Source: Streptomyces sp. NBC_00448 (GTDB lineage: Bacteria; Actinomycetota; Actinomycetes; Streptomycetales; Streptomycetaceae). Taken from it: 64,000 bases of DNA. Shown piece by piece: positions 24,928-33,060 of the stretch. Below the pieces are notes generated by a model, which saw only the letters and a program-made list of their open reading frames with translations, searched no databases and was not told the origin of the DNA. Numbering within the stretch: position 1 is the stretch's first letter; each line of letters opens with the position of its first letter. Where the stretch lies: positions 5,759,501 to 5,823,500 of the forward strand of contig NZ_CP107913.1 in assembly GCF_036014115.1 (NCBI RefSeq). Reading direction: 5' to 3'. The translations under genes and the position numbers were made by a program.

Positions 24928-26832
24928 GTGGAAACCCTGATCGGACTGCTCGTCGCGGCACCGCTGCTGGGCGCGGGCATCCTGCTCACCGGCGGCCGCC
25001 GGCTGGACCGCACCGGCCACCTGCTGGGCACGCTGCTCGCGCTGCTGTCGTTCGTGCTCGGCGTGGTGCTCTTCGTCAACATGCTCGGCAAGCACGCCGA
25101 CGCCCGCGCCCTGCACTCGCACCTGTTCACCTGGGTGCCGGTGGAGGGCTTCCAGGCGCAGGTCGGCTTCCAACTCGACCAGCTGTCGATGACGTTCGTG
25201 CTGCTGATCACCGGTGTGGGCACGCTGATCCACATCTACTCGATCGGCTACATGGAGCACGACGAGCGCCGCCGCCGCTTCTTCGGCTACCTCAACCTCT
25301 TCCTCGCGGCGATGCTGCTGCTGGTGCTCGCCGACAACTACCTTCTGTTGTACGCGGGTTGGGAGGGCGTCGGGTTGGCGTCCTACCTGCTGATCGGCTT
25401 CTGGCAGCACAAGCCGAGCGCGGCGACCGCGGCGAAGAAGGCGTTCCTGGTCAACCGGGTCGGCGACATGGGCCTGTCCATCGGCATCATGCTGATGTTC
25501 ACCACCTTCGGCTCGTTCGCGTTCTCCAACGTGCTGCCGAGGGCGGCGGGCGCCTCCGCCACCCAGCACGCCACGATCACCGGCATCGGCTTCATGCTGC
25601 TGCTCGCCGCCTGCGGCAAGTCGGCCCAGGTGCCGCTGCAGTCCTGGCTCGGCGACGCGATGGAGGGCCCGACCCCGGTCTCGGCCCTGATCCACGCCGC
25701 GACCATGGTGACCGCGGGCGTCTACCTGATCGTCCGCTCCGGCGCGATCTTCAACGCGGCGCCGGACGCGCAGACGGCGGTGGTCACCGTCGGCGCGGTC
25801 ACGCTGCTCTTCGGTGCGATCGTCGGTTGCGCCAAGGACGACATCAAGAAGGCGCTGGCCGGCTCCACGATGTCGCAGATCGGCTACATGATCATGGCGG
25901 CCGGGCTCGGCCCGATCGGCTACGTCTTCGCGATCATGCACCTGGTCACGCACGGCTTCTTCAAGGCCGGGCTGTTCCTCGGCGCCGGCTCGGTGATGCA
26001 CGGCATGAACGACGAGGTGGACATGCGCCGCTACGGCGGCCTGCGCAAGTTCATGCCGATCACCTTCGTCACCTTCGGCCTGGGCTACCTCGCGATCATC
26101 GGCTTCCCCGGCCTGTCCGGCTTCTTCTCCAAGGACAAGATCATCGAGGCGGCCTACGCCAAGGGCGGCACCGAGGGCTGGATTCTCGGCAGCGCGGCCC
26201 TGCTGGGCGCAGCGATCACCGCGTTCTACATGACGCGGGTGATGCTGATGACGTTCTTCGGCGAGAAGCGCTGGGTCCCGGACGCGGAAGGCCACGAGCC
26301 GCACCCGCACGAGTCGCCGAAGTCGATGACCGTCCCGATGATCATCCTGTCGATCGGCTCGGTCTTCGCCGGCGGCCTGTTCAGCATCAACTCGGCGTTC
26401 GTGAAGTGGCTGGAGCCCGTCACCGGGCACAGCGAGGGCAACTCGCCCCTCAGCACCGGCACGCTGACCGCCGCCACCCTGGTCTGCCTGGTGGTCGGCG
26501 TCGGCATCGCCTGGCTGATGTACGGGCGCCGGTCGGTGCCCGCGACCGCGCCGCGCGGCAGCCTGGTCACCCGGGCGGCCCGCCGCGACCTGCTCCAGGA
26601 CGACTTCAACCACGTGGTGCTGGTCCGCGGCGGCGAGCACCTGACCCGCTCGCTGGTCTACCTCGACCACTCCCTGGTCGACGGCGTCGTCAACGGCACC
26701 GCCGCCTCCGTCGGCGGCCTGTCCGGACGGCTCCGCCGGCTCCAGAACGGCTACGTCAGGTCGTACGCCGTCTCCATGCTCGGCGGTACCGCGGTGGTGG
26801 TCGCCGCGACCCTTCTCATGAGGGCGGTCTGA
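24928..26832 (+). CDS. nuoL: NADH-quinone oxidoreductase subunit L
   Basis: Encodes 634 residues from GTG. An antiporter-like proton-pumping subunit with about 16 membrane helices. LLLYAGWEGVGLASYLLIGF carries the conserved glutamate, and AATMVTAGVYLI and STMSQIGYM are typical. The C-terminal lateral helix region is near residues 540-600. RBS GGGGCTGCGAGAC is modest, 13 bp after nuoK. Confidence 0.97.
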   Translation: METLIGLLVAAPLLGAGILLTGGRRLDRTGHLLGTLLALLSFVLGVVLFVNMLGKHADARALHSHLFTWVPVEGFQAQVGFQLDQLSMTFVLLITGVGTLIHIYSIGYMEHDERRRRFFGYLNLFLAAMLLLVLADNYLLLYAGWEGVGLASYLLIGFWQHKPSAATAAKKAFLVNRVGDMGLSIGIMLMFTTFGSFAFSNVLPRAAGASATQHATITGIGFMLLLAACGKSAQVPLQSWLGDAMEGPTPVSALIHAATMVTAGVYLIVRSGAIFNAAPDAQTAVVTVGAVTLLFGAIVGCAKDDIKKALAGSTMSQIGYMIMAAGLGPIGYVFAIMHLVTHGFFKAGLFLGAGSVMHGMNDEVDMRRYGGLRKFMPITFVTFGLGYLAIIGFPGLSGFFSKDKIIEAAYAKGGTEGWILGSAALLGAAITAFYMTRVMLMTFFGEKRWVPDAEGHEPHPHESPKSMTVPMIILSIGSVFAGGLFSINSAFVKWLEPVTGHSEGNSPLSTGTLTAATLVCLVVGVGIAWLMYGRRSVPATAPRGSLVTRAARRDLLQDDFNHVVLVRGGEHLTRSLVYLDHSLVDGVVNGTAASVGGLSGRLRRLQNGYVRSYAVSMLGGTAVVVAATLLMRAV

Positions 26833-26838
26833 TAGCTC

Positions 26839-28434
26839 ATGTCGTTTCCTCTGCTGACCACCACTGCGGTACTGCCCGCGGTCGGCGCCATCGCCACCGC
26901 GGCCGTGCCCGCCGCGCGGAGGGCCGCCGCCAAGTACACGGCGCTGGCCTTCTCCCTCGGCACGCTGGTGCTGGCGATCATCGCGATGGTGCGCTTCGAC
27001 CCGCACGGCGACCGCTACCAGCTCACCGAGTCGCACACCTGGGTGAGGAGCTTCGGGCTCCACTACGACCTGGGCGTGGACGGCATCGCGGTCGTCATGG
27101 TGGCGCTGACCGCGCTGCTGATCCCGTTCGTGATGCTCGCCGGCTGGCATGACGCCGACCCGCTGGAGGGGCCCGACCCCAACCGGCGCTGGCGGCCCAC
27201 CCAGGGCTTCTTCGCGCTGATCCTGCTGGTCGAGGCGATGGTGGTGCTCTCCTTCGAGGCCACCGACGTCTTCCTCTTCTACATCTTCTTCGAAGCCATG
27301 CTGATCCCGATGTACTTCCTCATCGGCGGCTTCGGCGACCGCGCGCACGCGGCAGGGGAGGAGGAGGCGGCCCGCCAGCGGTCGTACGCGGCGGTGAAGT
27401 TCCTGCTCTACAACCTGGTCGGCGGGCTGATCATGCTGGCCGCGATCATCGGCCTGTACGCCGCCACCGCGCAGCAACTGGGCACCGGCACCTTCTCGTT
27501 GCAGGAGATCCTCTCCGCCCGCGCCTCCGGGCACCTGCACCTGGCCACCTCCACCGAGCGGTGGCTCTTCCTCGGCTTCTTCTTCGCCTTCGCGGTGAAG
27601 GCGCCACTGTGGCCGCTGCACACCTGGCTGCCGAACGCGATGGGCGAGGCCACCGCGCCGGTGGCGGTCCTGATCACCGCGGTGGTCGACAAGGTCGGCA
27701 CCTTCGCGATGCTCCGCTTCTGCCTCCAGCTCTTCCCGGAGGCGTCCAAGTGGGCGACGCCGGTGATCCTGGTGCTCGCGGTGATCAGCATCATCTACGG
27801 CGCCCTGCTCGCGGTCGGCCAGCGCGACATCAAGCGGCTGATCGCGTACGCGTCCGTGTCGCACTTCGGCTTCATCATCCTGGGCATCTTCGCAATGACC
27901 AGCCAGGGCCAGTCCGGCGCGACGCTCTACATGGTCAACCACGGCATCTCCACCGCCGCGTTGATGCTGGTCGCCGGGTTCCTGATCACCCGGCGCGGGT
28001 CGCGGATCATCTCCGACTTCGGCGGGGTGCAGAAGGTCGCGCCGGTGCTCGCCGGCACCTTCATGATCGGCGGTCTGGCCACGCTGTCGCTACCAGGGCT
28101 CGCACCGTTCGTCAGCGAGTTCCTGGTGCTGGTCGGCACGTTCAGCCGCTACCCGGTGCTCGGCATCATCGCCACCCTGGGCATCGTGCTCGCCGCGCTG
28201 TACGTGCTGGTGCTCTACCAGCGGACCATGACCGGCCCGGTGAAGGCCGGCATCGAGGGCATGGCCGACCTCAAGGCGCGTGAAGTGCTGGTGGTCGCCC
28301 CGCTGATCGCCCTGCTGCTCTTCCTCGGCGTGTACCCGAAGCCGGTGGCGGACATCGTCAACCCGTCGGTCAAGCACACGCTCTCCGACGTGCACAAGAC
28401 CGACCCCAAGCCCGCGCTGGAGGCGAAGAAGTGA
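26839..28434 (+). CDS. nuoM: NADH-quinone oxidoreductase subunit M
   Basis: Encodes 531 residues. Second antiporter-like subunit, with FYIFFEAMLIPMYFLIGGFG containing the conserved glutamate and FAFAVKAPLWPLHTWLPNA with the key lysine. The gene is six bases after nuoL and its stop overlaps the GTG of nuoN. Confidence 0.97.
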   Translation: MSFPLLTTTAVLPAVGAIATAAVPAARRAAAKYTALAFSLGTLVLAIIAMVRFDPHGDRYQLTESHTWVRSFGLHYDLGVDGIAVVMVALTALLIPFVMLAGWHDADPLEGPDPNRRWRPTQGFFALILLVEAMVVLSFEATDVFLFYIFFEAMLIPMYFLIGGFGDRAHAAGEEEAARQRSYAAVKFLLYNLVGGLIMLAAIIGLYAATAQQLGTGTFSLQEILSARASGHLHLATSTERWLFLGFFFAFAVKAPLWPLHTWLPNAMGEATAPVAVLITAVVDKVGTFAMLRFCLQLFPEASKWATPVILVLAVISIIYGALLAVGQRDIKRLIAYASVSHFGFIILGIFAMTSQGQSGATLYMVNHGISTAALMLVAGFLITRRGSRIISDFGGVQKVAPVLAGTFMIGGLATLSLPGLAPFVSEFLVLVGTFSRYPVLGIIATLGIVLAALYVLVLYQRTMTGPVKAGIEGMADLKAREVLVVAPLIALLLFLGVYPKPVADIVNPSVKHTLSDVHKTDPKPALEAKK

Positions 28435-30092
28435 GCGCCGCACTGCATACGGGACCCGCTGTCCACACCCTGTGGACGAGCGCAGCGTCCACCACGGACC
28501 GCTTCCCCACCCCGCACATCGAGTACGCGCAGCTCTCACCGGTGCTGATCGTCTTCGGTGTGGCGATGGTGGGGGTGCTCGCCGAGGCGTTCGTGCCCCG
28601 CAGGTCCCGCTACACCACGCAGGTGGTACTGGCCGTGGTCGGCCTGGCCGCCGCGTTCGCCGCCGTGGTGGCGCTCGCCGAGAAGGGCTACGGCACCACC
28701 AAGGCACACATCGCGGCCATGGGCGCGGTCGCCGTGGACGGTCCGGCGCTCTTCCTCCAGGGCACCATCCTGCTGGTCGCGCTGGTCGCGGTCTTCACCT
28801 TCGCCGAGCGCCGGCTCGACCCGAAGGCACACGGCAACCACATCGACTCCTTCGCCGCCCAGGGCTCCGCGGTGCCCGGCGGCGACCAGGAGAAGGCCGC
28901 GGTACGGGCCGGGTTCACCACCACCGAGGTCTTCCCGCTGCTGCTCTTCGCGGTCGGCGGGATGCTGGTCTTCCCGGCCGCGAACGACCTGCTGACGCTC
29001 TTCGTCGCCCTTGAGGTCTTCTCGCTGCCGCTGTACATCCTGTGCGCGCTGGCCCGCCGCAACCGGCTGCTGTCGCAGGAGGCCGCCGTCAAGTACTTCC
29101 TGCTCGGCGCCTTCTCGTCGGCCTTCCTGCTTTTCGGCATCGCCCTGCTGTACGGCTACGCGGGCACCGTGTCGTACTCCGGGATCTCCTCGGTGATCGA
29201 CGGCACCGCCAAGATCACCCCGGCGCTCGCCGACACCACCGGGAACGACGCGCTGCTGCTGATCGGGCTGGCGATGGTCACGGTCGGGCTGCTCTTCAAG
29301 GTCGGCGCGGTGCCCTTCCACATGTGGACGCCGGACGTCTACCAGGGCGCGCCCACCCCGGTCACCGGGTTCATGGCCGCGGCCACGAAGGTCGCCGCCT
29401 TCGGCGCCCTGCTGCGGCTGCTGTACGTGGTGCTGCCGGGGATGCGCTGGGACTGGCGGCCGGTGATGTGGGGCGTGGCGATCGCCACGATGATCGCCGG
29501 TGCGGTGATCGCGGTCACCCAGACCGACGTGAAGCGGCTGCTCGCCTACTCCTCGGTCGCGCACGCCGGGTTCATCCTCGCCGGCGTGATCGCCACCGAC
29601 AAGTCCGGTGTGTCCTCGGTGCTCTTCTACCTCGCCGCGTACTCCTTCGTGACCCTCGGCGCGTTCGCGGTGGTCACTCTGGTGCGCGACGCGAGCGGCG
29701 AGGCCACCCACCTGTCCCGCTGGGCGGGGCTGGGCCGCCGCTCGCCCCTGGTCGCCGCGGTCTTCGCGGTCTTCCTGCTTGCCTTCGCCGGCATTCCGCT
29801 GACGTCCGGCTTCGCCGGGAAGTTCGCGGTCTTCAAGGCGGCGGCGCAGGGCGGCGCGATGCCCCTGGTGATCGTGGGTGTGATCTCCTCGGCGATCGCG
29901 GCGTTCTTCTACATCCGCGTCATCGTGCTGATGTTCTTCAGCGAGCCCAAGCCCGACGGCCCCTCGGTCGCCGTGCCCTCCCCGCTGACCTCCACCGCGA
30001 TCGCGGTCGGCGTCGCGGTCACCCTCGTCCTGGGCCTGGCCCCCCAGTACTTCCTCGACCTGGCCGACAAGGCGGGCGTGTTCGTGCGGTAG
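28431..30092 (+). CDS. nuoN: NADH-quinone oxidoreductase subunit N
   Basis: Encodes 553 residues from GTG. Third antiporter-like subunit and last gene of the operon. FVALEVFSLPLYILCALAR holds the conserved glutamate; FKVGAVPFHMWTPDVYQGAP is a family hallmark. A loop around residues 120-160 is longer and more charged than in E. coli NuoN. A strong hairpin follows. Confidence 0.97.
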   Translation: MSAALHTGPAVHTLWTSAASTTDRFPTPHIEYAQLSPVLIVFGVAMVGVLAEAFVPRRSRYTTQVVLAVVGLAAAFAAVVALAEKGYGTTKAHIAAMGAVAVDGPALFLQGTILLVALVAVFTFAERRLDPKAHGNHIDSFAAQGSAVPGGDQEKAAVRAGFTTTEVFPLLLFAVGGMLVFPAANDLLTLFVALEVFSLPLYILCALARRNRLLSQEAAVKYFLLGAFSSAFLLFGIALLYGYAGTVSYSGISSVIDGTAKITPALADTTGNDALLLIGLAMVTVGLLFKVGAVPFHMWTPDVYQGAPTPVTGFMAAATKVAAFGALLRLLYVVLPGMRWDWRPVMWGVAIATMIAGAVIAVTQTDVKRLLAYSSVAHAGFILAGVIATDKSGVSSVLFYLAAYSFVTLGAFAVVTLVRDASGEATHLSRWAGLGRRSPLVAAVFAVFLLAFAGIPLTSGFAGKFAVFKAAAQGGAMPLVIVGVISSAIAAFFYIRVIVLMFFSEPKPDGPSVAVPSPLTSTAIAVGVAVTLVLGLAPQYFLDLADKAGVFVR

Positions 30093-30109
30093 TTCCCTGC
30101 GGCAGGGAC

Positions 30110-30150
30110 GGAAGGAGGGGCCCGGGTGACGAACCGGGGCCCCTCCTTCC
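30110..30150. terminator. Terminator of the nuo operon
   Basis: Perfect 14-bp stem GGAAGGAGGGGCCC / GGGCCCCTCCTTCC, 17 bp past nuoN. It lies between convergent genes and may also stop minus-strand transcription from the PIN-domain gene. Confidence 0.8.
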
Positions 30151-30172
30151 GCTCTCCGTCCGGGCGACGCCG

Positions 30173-30829
30173 CTACGGCCGACTCGCGCGCCAGTCCTTG
30201 AACGCCGTCGGAAGTTCTGTGCGGCCGTAGTCGACCAGCCCGTCACCGTAGGACCGCAACCTGGCGTACGCCCTCTTGAGCTCGCCCTCGGTGGGGAACT
30301 TGCCGTGGAGAATCGCCAGTTGCAGCACCTGCTCGATGGTCAGCACGGTGAGGTCGTAGCGTGCGGAGGTGGCCTGGCCCTCCTGGTCGTCGATGGCTAC
30401 GAACACCTCGTGGCCGCGTTCCACGAACTCCACCGCGTGGGCGATCACCACTGCCTCGCCGAGGTCCTTGGGACGGCGCAGCGCCTTCTCGAACTGCAAC
30501 CCCCGGATCTCCTCGAAGACCTCGACGACTCGAGGTGACGCGGTGGCGGCGCGTAGCGCCGGAAGTACGCGCACGCAGTCGCTCGCGACCAGCCGGCGCC
30601 AAGGCGTCTCGATCGAACCGTACTTCCGTGCCTTGCCGAGAACCTCCTGATGAACCTCCTCCGGCACCAGAAGGACCAACTGCGCGGCGCGGAGTACGTC
30701 GACCAGGAGCCGCTGCAGATTCGCCCCCACGAAGTGGACGCAGATCACCGCATCGAGCACGCACAGCGAGTCGAGCCCGGTGGACGAACCGCCGTCGCCT
30801 TCCACGGCTTCGTCACGCTTCTCGGGCAA
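30173..30829 (-). CDS. PIN-like domain protein, probable toxin/nuclease partner of the HTH-ImmA/IrrE gene
   Basis: About 218 residues. It has a PIN-like arrangement of acids: Asp26 in CVLDAVICVHF, Glu57/58 in VPEEVHQEV, Asp122/Glu125 in KDLGEAVVIAHA, and Asp147/148 in VAIDDQEG. PIN domains are metal-dependent RNases and often toxins. The start is probably TTG 30829 behind AAAGGGGTGGGG; GTG 30805 is possible. It lies 77 bp after the HTH-metallopeptidase gene on the same strand, an association known from DUF4411/DUF955 pairs. Nuclease activity and toxicity are inferred. Confidence 0.7.
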   Translation of the reverse strand: MPEKRDEAVEGDGGSSTGLDSLCVLDAVICVHFVGANLQRLLVDVLRAAQLVLLVPEEVHQEVLGKARKYGSIETPWRRLVASDCVRVLPALRAATASPRVVEVFEEIRGLQFEKALRRPKDLGEAVVIAHAVEFVERGHEVFVAIDDQEGQATSARYDLTVLTIEQVLQLAILHGKFPTEGELKRAYARLRSYGDGLVDYGRTELPTAFKDWRASRP

Positions 30830-30906
30830 TCCCCACCCCTTTGTTCGGTAGCCCTGTCCGGCTCTGACAGCCCGTCCCCGATGAGCAGCGGCGCCGCCCG
30901 GGAGTC

Positions 30907-32142
30907 CTAGTGATCCTCAGTGTCGGGTTCGGGCCGAGCTCTGGCGGCGAGACGGGTGACGTCGGCTCGCTTGGGTGTCTGCGGTTCGGGTACGAGCCCG
31001 GCTTCGCGCAGGGCCGCCTCCGTCTCCTCGACGCCGCGTCCTTCGAGCATCGCCAGCACTCTCACCCCGATCCGGTGCCCGCGGTACGCGAGCATCGCCC
31101 GTTCGAGGATGCGTCGAGGAGGGCGCACGGTCTGGGAGGCGTCGATCTCCTGCTCGTAGGCCGGCCCCCAGCCGTAGCGCTGCGAGAGTTCGACACCGGT
31201 CGGGCCCTTCAGCGAGCTCTTGCGAGCGGCCGAGATCAGGTTCAGGCATTCCAGCTGGATCAGCATCACGGGGAAGCTCACCCGGAAGTGGCGTGCCAGC
31301 AGAGCGGCGGTCCGCTCGTCGATGAGCTCGTCGGCTTCGGAGCCCGGGCCTTCGTCGGGAGGACCCAGCCAGGTCCGGATTCCGGTCAGGGGGGCCAGCA
31401 GGTGCCGTGCGAACGCGTCGCAGCGCTGCTCGGCAGGGGTCCTGGCTCCACCCAGCTCGTGCACCTCCGTGCCGTCGCCCTGGAGAAGGTGCCCGAGTTC
31501 GTGGGCAAAGGTGAACCTCTGCCGTTCCGGTACGTCGCACGCGCGGACCGCGATGAGAGTGGTGTTCCGTTCGGGGTCGGTCACCGTGAAGCCGTCGACG
31601 GGTTTGGGCAGTCGGAGCACCGCCGTGTCCACGCCGGTGAGGTGCTCGATGAGCTCGTCGATGTCCGCGATCGGTGCCGCGCCGAGGCCGAGCGTGGAGC
31701 GCACGGACTCCGCGAGCTCCTTCCCCTGCTCCTCGGGCGTGGCGCCGGTGCCGACCGGGCGCGGCCCTGTCGCGGGCCGGCGAGGCGGCCGATCCGTCAC
31801 GCCGTCACCGGCGCCGCTGTCCAGGCGCGCGTCGAGTTCGAGCACCTCGACGACCAGACGCAGCGCGTCTTCCTTGTCCTCCTCGGCGACCGCGGGGTCG
31901 ATGCGCGCGGCGATATGCACGCGTTCACGCACAGGGCTACCGGTGGTGAGCTGCCGTACCGGCAGGTCCAGGGCGTGCGCCAGCCGGTCGATCTCGGCAA
32001 GGGTGACCTGCGCCCGCGTGCCGAGCTCGATGCGGTGGAGGGTCGGCTGGGAGAGACCGGCGAGTTCGGCGAGGGCCCGCTGGCCGTATCCGGCCCGCTC
32101 GCGCTCACGGCGGATTCGCCGTCCCACAGCTACCAGATCCAC
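30907..32142 (-). CDS. XRE-family HTH fused to ImmA/IrrE (DUF955) metallopeptidase
   Basis: Encodes 411 residues. Residues 8-62 are an XRE helix-turn-helix (LAELAGLSQPTLHRIELGTR). The DUF955 zinc peptidase domain covers about 150-290, with H214-E-L-G-H218 in FAHELGHLLQG and a probable third ligand Glu238. The C-terminal 120 residues are of unknown fold. Such proteins cleave repressors or anti-toxins and regulate their own locus. GTG 32142 has an excellent AAGGAGGTG site; a TTG 24 bp upstream is less likely. Together with the PIN gene it forms an accessory module between nuoN and a peptide locus. Confidence 0.85.
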   Translation of the reverse strand: MDLVAVGRRIRRERERAGYGQRALAELAGLSQPTLHRIELGTRAQVTLAEIDRLAHALDLPVRQLTTGSPVRERVHIAARIDPAVAEEDKEDALRLVVEVLELDARLDSGAGDGVTDRPPRRPATGPRPVGTGATPEEQGKELAESVRSTLGLGAAPIADIDELIEHLTGVDTAVLRLPKPVDGFTVTDPERNTTLIAVRACDVPERQRFTFAHELGHLLQGDGTEVHELGGARTPAEQRCDAFARHLLAPLTGIRTWLGPPDEGPGSEADELIDERTAALLARHFRVSFPVMLIQLECLNLISAARKSSLKGPTGVELSQRYGWGPAYEQEIDASQTVRPPRRILERAMLAYRGHRIGVRVLAMLEGRGVEETEAALREAGLVPEPQTPKRADVTRLAARARPEPDTEDH

Positions 32143-32158
32143 TGAGCACCTCCTTGCT

Positions 32159-32193
32159 TGAATCAATTCTACTTCGGTGATTCACGCTGTCCA
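32159..32193 (-). promoter_or_regulatory. Promoter and overlapping palindromic operator of the HTH-ImmA/IrrE gene
   Basis: On the minus strand TGGACA (32188-32193) and TAGAAT (32166-32171) are spaced by 16 nt. The perfect inverted repeat TGAATCA (32159-32165) / TGATTCA (32178-32184), half-site centres 19 bp apart, brackets the -10. Self-repression by the encoded HTH protein is the obvious reading. The arrangement is seen; the binding is inferred. Confidence 0.6.
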
Positions 32194-32689
32194 TCCGTAT
32201 GTCTACCAGGGGGGTACGACAGCGCGTGTGCGGGTCGTGCCGTGAGAGGGCGGCGTCGTGCGCCCGAGCGTCAGGCAAAGGCGTGGGCGATTCGGCGTCA
32301 ACTCAGATGAATATCAAGTTGTTTGTCGTTCACATCAGTTGACCTTTGCTCGGCGGGTGGGCGATGCTGAACGGCGTCGCCGCCGGCAGCCCCTCCGCCG
32401 TACGGCGAGGGGACGCGGAGACGCGTGACGGGCACGGAACGTGCGGGGAGCGGCAGGAGCGCGCCCCTCGCCGGTCGCGCGGCCGCCGCCGTGGACGCGT
32501 CCTGTGTACGGTCCGGCCACGGCGCGACCGCACCGCCGCTCCTCGGCCGGGCCCGACCTGGGCCCACCCGGCCCCACGTGGGTCGGAGCCGGTCCGGGAC
32601 CGGACTCCGCCGGCCGGTGCCGGGAGCGGTCCGGGTCCCGACCGCAACGGCGGCCGGCCACCCGGCCGGCCACGACCGAAGGAGAACCC
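32194..32689 (+). other. Intergenic region upstream of the 60-residue peptide gene
   Basis: Nearly 500 bp with no supported gene. It starts with an AT-richer patch up to 32345. A possible plus-strand promoter is TTGACC (32339-32344) and GATGCT (32363-32368), spacer 18, which would leave a leader of about 320 nt. Just before the ribosome-binding site GGCCGGCC-accc-GGCCGGCC (32652-32671) can form a perfect 8-bp hairpin that could affect translation. The promoter call is weak. Confidence 0.3.
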
Positions 32690-32872
32690 GTGTCCCCTCT
32701 CGCCGCGAAGGCAAACGACAGCACCGCCCTGGCCGCCGTCCCGCTCCGCGCCACCGACGTCCAGCGGCTGGCGAACACCGAGGTCGCGCCCATCCTGTCC
32801 GTCGTCCTGGTGACCTGCTCCGTCAGCGTGTCCATCAGCGTCTCCGGCGGGACCGAGCCGACGGGCATGTAG
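32690..32872 (+). CDS. 60-residue Ser/Val-rich peptide, candidate RiPP or antimicrobial-peptide precursor
   Basis: GTG start with an AAGGAG site at ideal spacing; stop TAG. Residues 1-32 are hydrophilic and leader-like. Residues 33-52 are hydrophobic with a strict alternation after Thr42-Cys43: SVSVSISVS. The tail is GGTEPTGM. There is one cysteine and no Lys/Arg-led signal peptide. A perfect hairpin follows at once, then an HTTM/alpha-beta-hydrolase gene and an SdpA-like gene on the same strand. Small precursor plus hairpin plus modifying genes is typical of RiPP loci. I do not recognise the peptide family; a small membrane peptide is the main alternative. Confidence 0.55.
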   Translation: MSPLAAKANDSTALAAVPLRATDVQRLANTEVAPILSVVLVTCSVSVSISVSGGTEPTGM

Positions 32873-32883
32873 CGGCGGGCCCG

Positions 32884-32922
32884 CCGGACCGGGCCGGGCG
32901 TATGCCACCCGGCCCGGTCCGG
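32884..32922 (+). terminator. Perfect hairpin between the small peptide gene and the HTTM gene
   Basis: 15-bp perfect stem CCGGACCGGGCCGGG / CCCGGCCCGGTCCGG with a 9-nt loop, 11 bp past the peptide stop codon. No T-tract follows, so partial read-through into the downstream genes is plausible. Such attenuating hairpins after precursor-peptide genes give excess precursor over enzymes. Confidence 0.6.
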
Positions 32923-33020
32923 CGCACCGCGCCTCGGGTTCCGGCTCTTCCCGCGTCCTCCCGCCAACCCGTCAACTCCCGCCTCCGCCGCGCTCCTTGC
33001 GGCCCGGGCGAACTCCCAGC

Positions 33021-33041
33021 CGAACTCCGAACTCCGAACTC
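33021..33041 (+). repeat. Three tandem CGAACTC heptamers
   Basis: Three perfect head-to-tail copies of CGAACTC, followed by a degenerate CGAGTGA, end about 20 bp before the start of the HTTM gene. A related CGAACTCC lies at 33009-33016. Function unknown; possibly a slippage tract in the leader. Confidence 0.6.
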
Positions 33042-33060
33042 CGAGTGAAGGGGAAGACCC

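Noticed and set aside
24847..27942. Very long minus-strand open frame (about 1030 codons) opposite nuoK-nuoM
   Set aside because: It is antisense to three clear complex I genes, is His/Arg/Gly-biased without any domain, and results from high GC with few stop codons.
32346..32813. Several frames of 100-200 codons around the small peptide gene
   Set aside because: They lack ribosome-binding sites and are Arg/Pro-rich, as expected of GC-rich non-coding frames. Only the 60-codon frame at 32690 has a proper site.
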